Below, piece after piece: positions 56,355 to 64,000 of a stretch of 64,000 bases of DNA. The position numbers and the translations under genes are program-made. Under the pieces are notes generated by a model that ran no database searches, was not told the origin of the DNA, and saw only the letters and a list, made by a program, of their open reading frames with translations. How positions within the stretch are numbered: position 1 is the first letter of the stretch; every line of letters begins with the position of its first letter. This DNA comes from Acanthosepion lycidas (Eukaryota; Mollusca; Cephalopoda; Sepiida; Sepiidae), in NCBI GenBank assembly GCA_963932145.1, contig OZ010600.1, positions 51,395,657 through 51,459,656 of the forward strand. Reading direction: 5' to 3'.

Positions 56355-57215
56355 TTAAAGTTCTTCAGCCAACAGATAGTCATCAACGTCTTCAGTTTTT
56401 TTAGTAACTACCTCTCCATCAGTGCTTTGTGTTATTGTGGTGTCTGTTAAAGCTGCTTCAAGGTTTGCTGTGTGTTTCCTTATTTCCACCTTCTGGATAC
56501 TTTGAATGTTATTTACAAATCCAAATAATTTTACATGACTTTTAAGTTGTTCAAATCTACACACCCTGGACTGAATAGCTTCGTCTAGCACTAAGTTAAC
56601 GCACTGAACTCTGTATGTTTCTTTTGGATCATCCAAGGGTTAACCTTTTGTCTTTCAGGTAGTTTTTTCTTGAAATTGGCTAAAGTCCAATGGTAATTTA
56701 ACATCTTCAGCCAATTCATTTACTAAAATATCATTAAAATCTTCCTCTCTATAAATTCTTAGCCATGATAGTAGTTTTTCAAATGACTCCATGGCTTCAT
56801 CAATGTCCTTTGTTTCATCTTGTAGTTCCTTGCTTACATAATTAACTTTAAAAAAGTACTTAACACCAAAATAATCAAAGAAACTAAAAATTAGTAGTCT
56901 TTTAGCTGGTTTGCTAAGATTCAGTTTCTGCTTTTAATATGGGCTCATCTGTTATCTCTGCTATTTCCACAAGTGCATCATATACTTTTCCAACTTGATA
57001 ACGAATAGCTTTAACACTATCAATCCAACACTCCCACTCAAGGGTTTAACTGATAACCCGGGTAAATGTTTTTAAAAATTGCCCACGTTTTTGTTAATGC
57101 TGAGAATATTATGTAGATTGTCTGCAGAATTCCAAAAATATTATAGCATCTGGACAACACTTGGTTACATCTCCAAGTAAAAGGTTATAATTATGTAATA
57201 AATTCTAAAGCATTA
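56355..57215 (-). pseudogene. hAT transposase relic, ZMYM1-like (DUF4371 type)
   Basis: Minus strand, N to C: YNLLLGDVTKCCPDA near 57200, FFGILQTIYIILSALTKTWA-like near 57130, EWECWIDSVKAIRYQVGKVY near 57030, DALVEIAEITDEP, VNYVSKELQDETKDIDEAME, LVNELAEDVKLPLDF, then an open frame of 93 codons (56355-56636: ETYRVQCVNLVLDEAIQSRV ... HVKLFGFVNNIQS). The order W.C.I.S.KAI..Q.G....AL, VSK.LQ, YR......DE.I.S...RF.Q is that of TTF-type/ZMYM1-like hAT proteins. Stops (near 56640 and 57045) and shifts interrupt it. The catalytic N-terminal part is missing. Confidence 0.7.
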
Positions 57216-57615
57216 TACCGAAAATACTTGAAAATTGCTGTAATTATACAAAATCTTATAAGGAAACCACTGTTGAAATTTCATAAGTATAGGATAAGAA
57301 GTTTGTATTGGAATTAAATTCATAATTGCACAAAACATCAGTAAATATCACACCAAAATGTTTTCCTACTCATGTATGCAAATAGACGATTAAATATTTT
57401 ATCCAGTTAGTTAAAATTTGAAAAAAAAACAAACAAACAAACAAAATCACATATGCAAAGCGCTAAGATATATAAATTTTTCAGAAATTCAGATAACATT
57501 AATTTCTCGGCCTGACAAGAACAGCATTTTTCATTGCAAAATTTGTTTGGACTTTTACCAGCAATACAGTGTGCACCTCACAACTGGGGACTATAAGGAC
57601 ATTAGTTCTACTTCT
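57216..57615. other. No gene recognised
   Basis: AT-rich stretch between the hAT relic and a SINE. Contains an (AAAC)n run at 57428-57444. Confidence 0.45.
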
Positions 57616-57895
57616 TAGGAGCCACGGTGGAGTAATGGATAGCGGCTCGGATTGAGGAATCGGAGAGCCCAGTTCGAATTCCAGTCGAATCCATTACATT
57701 CACATATGTGCTAATACCCTTGGGAAAGTTATGAATCCTCTTCTTCTCCTCCCGGATTCTATAGCTTTTTATGGCAACTGGTCTACCGCAGAAAGAAATG
57801 GCAACCTACCGCGGGAAAAATCTGCCTCGCCAGTCATGTATCGAAAGATACATGATCGCCTACACGTATATCACGCATGGCGCATAACTGACTGA
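57616..57895 (+). mobile_element. tRNA-derived SINE, second family, with complete head
   Basis: A box GGTGGAGTAATGGATAGCGG and an excellent B box CAGTTCGAATTCCAG. Then the shared body phrase ACCCTTGGGAAAGTTATGAA, followed by a different 3' half (AAGAAATGGCAACCTACCGC, GCCAGTCATGTATCGAAAGA, CGCATGGCGCATAACTGACT) ending in (ACTG)n. The same 3' half alone lies at 312-419. No 5S head. Confidence 0.75.
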
Positions 57896-58610
57896 CTGAG
57901 GGTTGTTTATTTATTAGTGGTGAGTCCTTTTCCTGAGATCCAACAATGTCCATCCACATCCCCCCACATACAGAAGAAATAAAGATTGTTAGTTGTACCT
58001 GTGCAAAGTAGATGAGTAAAGCAGTACGTCTCATTTCTGCGGGTTACTCTTCGGAAAATTTTGTCCGTATCGTGTCTGTACAAATTTGCTAACTTTCGCG
58101 GCCAGAATTGACGTGACTGCCCGGCTATTTAAGTTTTTATATTTTTCAACGGAACCCAATGTTAATCGTTATCGTCTGTTTATTTCATTTCCTACTTTTT
58201 TTCCCCAATATATCTGTTTATTCCCGCCTGCCCATCATCCTTTCACCACCTCTTTCTTATGAAAACAATTTTGAATGGAATATCCAACCTATCCTTCTAT
58301 TCAGTATTTAAGAGTGTTCTTCCTGACCGCACTCTCGTTTTTACACAAGAATTATAGCCATTAGTAAAAACTATGTGAATTCATCCTGAAGATCATACAT
58401 GCGCGCGCGTGTGTGTTAACAGCACACGCTGCACAAAGACGAGATTTACAGATCTGAACAACACCTGCAATGATAATGACTTCTCTTAAAATTATCGAAC
58501 TTATCTTGTTTGTCTGCTCTTACCTGTAATTTGTGCGCATACCAAGGGTTAAGAAATACCTCAGGTGTGAGGCACGAAATTGGGTCAATTTCTCCGAATG
58601 ACTGCACGTG
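57896..58610. other. No gene recognised
   Basis: Pyrimidine-rich in 58190-58260. Short CGCGCGTGTGTG run at 58401-58415. No coding or repeat identity was found. Confidence 0.4.
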
Positions 58611-58612
58611 TA

Positions 58613-60005
58613 TCTGTCTATATTTCTGAGATGAGGTATTATGTACACTATTTACATTATTCGGACTATTGTCCTCATCTTTGTTGCCATGTTTATCACA
58701 ACGTTTTGACTGTTGTACGCTCCTGACATCCATTAGACGTGGCACATGGAACTAGAACAGTCTACCCCAGTGAGCGAAATAAAGGGTTCAGTTCGACATT
58801 CCAACCATCGGAAGAAGGCCGGAGCGTACAACGGCCGAAACGTTGTGATAAGCATGGCGACAAAGATGAGTACAATAGTCCGAATAATGTAAATAGACTG
58901 CACATGTATTTCAGCTTTCCATTTTCTCCGGCCTTTTATGAAGCTATATCGCTGACGCAATGACGACCAAGTTAGATTATCCGCGGGGGAAGAACATAAT
59001 CAAGAATTGGGTGCACTCGTGTGGCATAGAATATAAAAGGTGAAACAGGTCGCCCACTAAAAGTAAGGCTGGAGGAACATCGAAAAGCCGTAGTGAGGGG
59101 TGACATAATGAAATCATGTATGGCCGATCATGTATTTTAGGAAAGGAGTGGTCATCTGAAAATACTGGACAAGAAAGAACACTGGAGATTTAAACAATCT
59201 AAAAGAATATGCTAGGCTATGAGGATCTCCTTAATAGGCCTAGCATAGAAATAAATACCATATGGGAGCTGCTAATAATGAAAGAAAAACAAATGACAGC
59301 AATTTTTCAACAGCAGCAGCAATCGAAATATCACAGACAGCAGCAGTAGCAGCACTAAACAGCAGGCAGAATACGTTTAACGCTCCAAGTTCACTATAGA
59401 TAAGTATTCTACCAGATAATAGTGGGTTAAAGCTTTGGTTCGTGAATTTGGTTGTAGAGTAATTGTGGGTTCAAACCCCTGGGCAGGGCAGAGTGTACTT
59501 GGACTTAGTGGATAGAGTTAGCAATAACGGAGCCGTACTAAAAATAAGAACTAGAGAAGATATGACAGTGCGATGGGAACAGTTTACACCCGTAGATTAA
59601 ATATATAATTCATATACACCTATACATATACACCTGAGAAAGGCCATCGCGTACAATGGTCGAAACGTTGTGATAGCAACAATAAAGATGAGGCAAATAG
59701 TCTTCATCCCAGAAATTCAGATAGACATATTCGATTAATGTCATCATTTTAATTTATGTTTGAACTTCTCGGATGAGGAGTTATTTATGTACAGGAAAAT
59801 CCCTGGTCCGGGTTGTGTGTATTAGACTCAGTGGAAACAGGACTAGCAATAACTGTGTAGTACTAAAAATAAGACCTAGACAAAATACCCCTAGACATAG
59901 GCAGTGAAACGTAGATTAAATAAAGGGTTCAGTTAAGAAGTAGAGCACAACGGCCGAAATGTTGTGATATCAAAAACAAAGATGAGGATAATAGTCTTAA
60001 TATAA
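58613..60005 (+). mobile_element. Penelope-like element relic with terminal repeats
   Basis: Layout: an inverted terminal unit (58613-58720), its plus-strand partner (58800-58910, with GAAGAAGGCCGGAGCGTACA, ACGGCC, GAAA), a GIY-YIG endonuclease relic (58984-59292), then two tandem terminal units (59436-59706 and 59797-60000). The tandem units share GCAATAAC.G.GTAGTACTAAAAATAAGA.CTAGA and end in GGTCGAAACGTTGTGATA / GGCCGAAATGTTGTGATA. A GIY-YIG domain followed by repeated pLTR-like ends carrying hammerhead-like cores is the published design of Penelope-like elements. No reverse transcriptase domain remains. Confidence 0.65.
58984..59292 (+). pseudogene. GIY-YIG endonuclease domain relic (Penelope-like)
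   Basis: The plus strand reads SCGIEYK then, after one extra base, GETGRPLKVRLEEHRKAVVR, GDIMKSCMADHVF, stop, ERSGHLKILDKKEHWRFKQS, KRICMLGYEDLLNR-like (after a shift) and PSIEINTIWELLIMKEK. GETGR..K.RL.EH and MADH are the core of the GIY-YIG nuclease fused to Penelope reverse transcriptases; RPSIE.NTIWE is the usual C-terminus. It nicks DNA during retrotransposition in intact elements. At least two stops and two frameshifts make it non-functional. Confidence 0.75.
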
Positions 60006-60109
60006 AGAGAATAGATTAGATGATCCAGTAAGACCATAATTCATTTCTGTTTTTCATATCTGTTAATAGATGCCTATTTCATTGCCGATGAAGACATGAT
60101 GAGAGATCG
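60006..60109. other. Junction between Penelope relic and LINE
   Basis: No target duplication could be defined at the truncated 5' end of the LINE. Confidence 0.4.
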
Positions 60110-62701
60110 TAAATCTTCACCGGCTACTTCCCTCTCCTTAGAAAAGACTCTGAAACCCACATGCATGGCCTTGGTGTTTACATCAAGGACCATCTCCCAC
60201 TGGCTAGAGAGTTGTCTCTCGAATTGCCAGACTATTCGTACTTGTGTCTCCGGCTATCTCTTCTCAATGCTGTAAGCTATCTCTTCTTCCTTTATCGCCC
60301 TCCATACTCTCAAGACTGTGGAATAATCGATGTTATTTCTGACAGTATAGACAACTCTCTCTCCCCCCCCCATCCGTTTGCTCACATATTTGTGTTTGGC
60401 GATTTTAACGCCCATCATACCACGTGGCTTAAGAATGCTACTACTGACCTTGCAGGCATTCAAACACTTAATTTTTCAGTTTCTCAATCCCTCACGCAGA
60501 TAGTTGACTTCCCCATGCGTTTTGCCTACAACCGGAATGGTAAGGCCTCTCTTCTGGATCAGTGTTTTACCTCCATCCTCGAGTCTTGTAGCGCCTCGCA
60601 TCTCTGCCCTCTCGGTAACTCCGATTACCCTGTAGTGTCTGTCAACATCTCCTTCAACTCCACCCTGCAAAGAACCTCCTACCTCCAGAACCTTGTTCTG
60701 CTATCAACGCGCTGACTGGGACTCGTTCTGTGATTTCCTCCGTGACGTCCCTTGGGATTTTGTCTTTACGCTCCCCGTTCAAGAATGTGCTTCTGAGGTC
60801 TCCTCCTGGGTCAAAGCTGGAATCGACGCTTTCATCCTACCAAGGAAATTTAAGGTCAAATCGCGCTCCTCCCCTTGGTTCTCTGCTGCTTGCTCAGCCA
60901 CCATGGCCCATAGGAACCACTTCTCTCACCTCTATCGTAGCGACATGTCCGACTGCAATAGACGTCTCTTTGCCTCTGCCCGTAACGAGTGTAAGCGTGT
61001 CCTCAACGAAGCTAAGTTGCTATTTGCTGCTCGAATGAAGAACCTATTGCATCTCGCAAATTCGGCTCCAAGGATTATTGGCGTCTCTGCAAGAGCGTAT
61101 TAAGAGCTTTGCTCGGAAATTTTCATTCAACGCTCAACTCTTCTGGTGTACCCATACCCGATTTCCCTCTTAGAACTGAGGCCCTTTTGAGTGAGTTGCA
61201 CATAACTCCGTCATTGGTATTGGGCATTATCTCTAATTTAGATCCCCACAAGGCCAGTGGTGGAGATGGGATACCAGCCATCGTCTTGAAGAAATGTGCG
61301 CCTGAACTGGCGCCTGCCCTCTCCAAATTATACAACTACTGCCTCAAGGAATCTTGTTTTCCAGACTGCTGGAAGTCCTCATCGATTGTTCCTGTCTTTA
61401 AGAACTCTGGCGGCCCCTCTGACCCTTCTAATTACCGTCCTATCAGTCTCTTACCCCTCTTCGGCAAAGTCTTCGAAGCTTTAATCAACGTCGAAGTGAT
61501 TAACCACCTTACATCCTATGGTCTGCTTTGATAGGGTTTGGCATGCCGGCCTTCTCCGCAAGCTCCAGGGCTATGGTATTACAAGTCGATTGTTTGACTT
61601 AATACAATCATTCCTGTCAAACCGTGAATTGAAGGTCGTTCTCAACGGATTCTCCTCCAGCTCCTATCCCACGAACGCAGGTGTTTCCCAAGGCTCCATC
61701 CTAGGCCATACTCTGTTCCTTATCTTCATCAACGACCTTCCTGACGCCATTTGACTCTCAGGTGGGCATCTACACGGACGACACCACAATTTACTCCTGC
61801 CTCAAAAACAAATCTAGAGTCGTTGACAAAACTAACCTGGCCTTTCGTCTAGAAAAGGACCTCCAATCGGTTGTGAACTGGGGCAGTAATTGGCTCGTTA
61901 ACTTTAATGCCTCACAAACAAAACTGCTCTCTATTAGTCACTACAGGGAAGTATCCCTGCCTCCCATGTCTGACGTTCAACTTCCCGAGAGCACCTCTCT
62001 GCGGCTGCTCGGCCTCACGCTGTCTACTGACCTGAGATGGAACAAATACATTGAGTCAATTACTTCGTCCACCGCAAGGAAAGTTGGCTCCCTGTGCCGC
62101 GCCAGGAAATTTTTCTCTCCGAAATCGATCCTTCAAATCTACAAATCAACCGTTTGCCCTTGCATGGAGTATTGCTGCCATATATGGTCTGGAGACCTTC
62201 TGTTTGCCTCGGGGTTCTTGATGAGACCCAGAGACGGATATGCAATATAATTGGCCCTGATCTGGCATCTCGTCTACAGTCTCTTTCTCACAGACGTGCC
62301 GTCGCCTCTCTCTGTCTTTTTTACAAATACTTTCATGGTAATTGCTCTGATAAGCTGCTCTCACTGATTCCAAGACTTCGCGAATTCAAGCGTCCTACGA
62401 GACTGGCATCCCGCTCTCACCCTTTCAGTGTTGAAACTGTTAGATGTAGCCGCCTCTTCTACTCCAATAGCTTCATGTCTCGCACCTCTCGCCTGTGGAA
62501 CTCCCTTCCCTACTCCTGTTTCCCGGATAGCTTTAATCTCTGTAATGTCAATCGACATCTCCAGTTGCCTTGATCTATCCACTATCCTTCTCCTCATCCT
62601 CTCCTCTATCATTCCTATCTGCCCTCGCTCCAAATCCTCTATAACTCCTTGCGTGCTAGTGGCTTCCCGCCTTGCTAGGGGTGACATGCTTTAAAAAAAA
62701 A
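60110..62701 (+). pseudogene. Jockey/CR1-type non-LTR retrotransposon, 5'-truncated and frameshifted
   Basis: Endonuclease part 60161-60712: PYSQDCG, VFGDFNAHHTTWL, LLDQCF, NSDYPVVSV (the family's catalytic SDH is SDY here). Linker 60693-61103: ADWDSFCDFLRDVPWD ... NECKRVLNEAK. RT part from 61109: PHKASGGDGIPAIVLKKCAP, NYRPISLLPLFGKVFEALI, then a deletion at about 61530 that removes the segment with the first catalytic Asp and rejoins at FDRVWHAGLL. It continues with NAGVSQGSILGHTLFLIFIN, YTDDTTIYS (usually YADD), FNASQTKL, LGLTLSTDLRW, CMEYCCHIWSG and a C-terminal RLWNSLPYSCFP. It ends at 62573, followed by a short tail and an A-run at 62692-62701. At least five frame changes. An intact element would encode the enzyme for target-primed reverse transcription. 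Confidence 0.88.
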
Positions 62702-63250
62702 ATAACTTGTGGGTGACCGCAATGATTAAGGATTTGTGCGCCATAAAATTCCTCAACAACTTCCGGCAGGTTTCCAAACCTCATTTGGGAACGAGACTCC
62801 CGTAGAAAATTTGGCGATGTTTGTGGCTAACATCGCGAATTACAGGCCCCTCATACAATAAGCGTTTGTGTCGATCGACACAAACGCTTATCGTATGAGG
62901 CGCCTGTAATTCTTTAAAATGTTGGAAATTCAAGAGTGGTTGGAAAAAATGTGGCGAGAAGTTGTCCAATAGGTTGCAAAAACTTTCATTCGGCCGCTCT
63001 TTTAGTAGAGATTGTTTACCCCAGAGGTTGAGTGAATACGAACCCTGTATTCTATGTCACCTCCCCCCCCCCCCAAAAAAAAAACATTGAGAAATCACAA
63101 GAAAAAGTCTAAGCTTGTCACTTAGCTATGGATAAGCCTATTATCGTTTATTTCTATGTAAGCGTAGAAACTGGTACCAGTATTTTTGTAAACAGGGAAG
63201 ATCAATTTTTTCATAATTCCTTCTACTAAAACAATGGTGTGAAAAGACCA
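62702..63250. other. No gene; contains a long palindrome
   Basis: Holds the palindrome 62837-62912 and a C-run/A-run at 63063-63085. Sequence flanking the palindrome (ATTTGGCGATGTTTGTGGC left, AAAAATGTGGCGAGAAGTTG right) does not clearly continue the inversion. Confidence 0.5.
62837..62912. repeat. 76-bp zero-loop palindrome
   Basis: GAATTACAGGCCCCTCATAC ... TTTGTGTCGA meets TCGACACAAACG ... GTATGAGGCGCCTGTAATTC at 62874/62875. Only two of 38 paired positions disagree. GC-richer than its surroundings. Confidence 0.9.
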
Positions 63251-63257
63251 TGTAAGT

Positions 63258-64000
63258 TTACACTTCAAGCTCTTAACATATTTTTTTATATGCAGACTGA
63301 TGGACAAAAATGCCTGTCTTTGAATTTAGGCTTACATCGGATTTTTACCCTCCTTTTTATAATTACGGGCGTAGAAAACCCTATATTAGGTGCTGATGTT
63401 TTTCATAAATATGGTATCCTCATTGATCAACATGGACGTCGTCTGGTGAATCTTAAGACTCATGTTAGCTCTCCAGCTTATATTTCTTATTTCTACCCAG
63501 TTATGTTCCACCGTTGCTAATACGATGGAAGATTCTGTATTTGTAAACCGAGACGCAAACCAAAAATAGTAAAAGACTTGAATCTTTTATTGTTTTAAAT
63601 TACGTTTTATTTCACTCCGGTATTTTGTTAATTACAGTGTGAGTGTGTGATGCGTGGACCTTAAAGTATCGCCTACTATGTCTCAGAGACTCTTCAACTC
63701 ATCTCTGGGTGGTTGCTTATGTATCTATTAGGTTGGTGCAAATATAATAATTCTTACATAGTAACATGTGTGAGAAAACGACATTATTTTTGCACCAACC
63801 TAATATCATTGTCATGCAGCTCGTTTACACGCTTTCAAAACCGGGTGCAGCTCCGAGGTCTCTTAATTATATCCGCTAATATTACTAAGACGTTCTTGCA
63901 CAAGGAAACAGTGTCCCATGGCATTACGTACCATATCACTACCAATGGTCCACTCCACAGTCGCCCACACCAGCTCGTTTCAGATAGACTACGAATGGCG
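63258..64000 (+). pseudogene. Ty3/gypsy-type pol fragment: protease end and RT start
   Basis: First part (63290-63519): TDGQKCLSLNLGLHRIFTLL, VENPILGADVFHKYGILID, RRLVNLKT. ILGADF....GLLVD...RRL is the C-terminal part of the gypsy aspartic protease; the active DTG lies upstream and was not found. Last part (63887-64000): KTFLHKETVSHGITYHITTN, GP, then RPHQLVSDRLRMA, matching the H.I.T.GPP...RPRRL....L..A block just before gypsy RT. The linker is broken by stops and by a mariner MITE at 63728. The fragment runs off the right edge of the window, so the RT core cannot be seen. Confidence 0.75.
63728..63803. mobile_element. Mariner-type MITE copy 3 (76 bp)
   Basis: TTAGGTTGGTGCAAA ... TTTGCACCAACCTAA, flanked by TA (63726-63727, 63804-63805). 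The centre (TTACATAGTAACATGTGTGA, GAAAACGA) resembles copy 1 (GTTACTATGTGAGAAAACGA). It lies between the two recognisable parts of the gypsy pol relic. Confidence 0.92.

Noticed and set aside
57616..57690. Functional tRNA gene
   Set aside because: A and B boxes are good but no cloverleaf with a plausible anticodon arm and acceptor stem could be drawn; the SINE body follows.

Overview
The window looks like nuclear DNA from an invertebrate animal, most likely a mollusc. A coleoid cephalopod such as an octopus is my best guess, but that is inference. The DNA is very AT-rich, single-copy genes are sparse, introns are long and intron borders are GT-AG. It is crowded with TA/TATC microsatellites, tRNA-derived SINEs, foldback elements and decayed transposons. 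I recognise one intact host gene, a Polycomb chromobox (CBX) protein of 378 residues on the plus strand. It is spread over five coding exons between 25949 and 36743. The exons join in frame into a chromodomain with a complete aromatic cage, a basic AT-hook-like motif, a classical AT-hook and a C-terminal Polycomb (RING1-binding) box. This is the layout expected of a PRC1 subunit that reads H3K27me3.

Upstream of CBX (1-25 kb) is a repeat desert. It holds a TATC composite minisatellite at the left edge, a Tc1 transposase pseudogene split by a hAT element that still has its 8-bp target duplication (5.2-6.7 kb), a long TATC-like tract (6.8-8.2 kb), LINE 3' fragments, many (TA)n arrays, several foldback elements, and multiple copies of a chimeric SINE whose head is 5S rRNA-like and whose middle is tRNA-like. 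Inside CBX intron 4 (7.1 kb) lie more copies of this SINE, a hAT MITE with target duplications, a mariner-type MITE and a perfect 35-bp hairpin.

Downstream of CBX (37-49 kb) are probable 3' UTR/intergenic DNA and fragments of two LINE families. From about 49.3 to 55.3 kb runs a tandem array of an 81-bp (27-codon) satellite, roughly 70+ units. Local stretches are open on both strands, variant units recur about 809 bp apart, and a mariner MITE has inserted at a TA that is still empty in sibling units. Next come a TRIM-like LTR-(GAAA)n-LTR element with a 5-bp target duplication (55.5-56.1 kb), a ZMYM1-like hAT transposase relic, a second SINE family, a Penelope-like element (PLE) relic with a GIY-YIG endonuclease and repeated terminal units (58.6-60.0 kb), a 5'-truncated Jockey/CR1-type LINE (60.1-62.7 kb), and a Ty3/gypsy pol fragment interrupted by another mariner MITE (63.25 kb to the end).

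The most interesting thread is a recurring motif, C-T-G-A-N-G-A, then a stem, then GAAA, then a few bases and GTH. It occurs on both strands at many element ends, including those beside the PLE GIY-YIG relic. It resembles the hammerhead ribozyme cores reported for Penelope-like elements. Two copies (19993-20039 minus, 17855-17900 plus) also have a perfect 7-bp helix I. I could not test folding or cleavage. All calls are by eye; family names come from remembered motifs, not searches.
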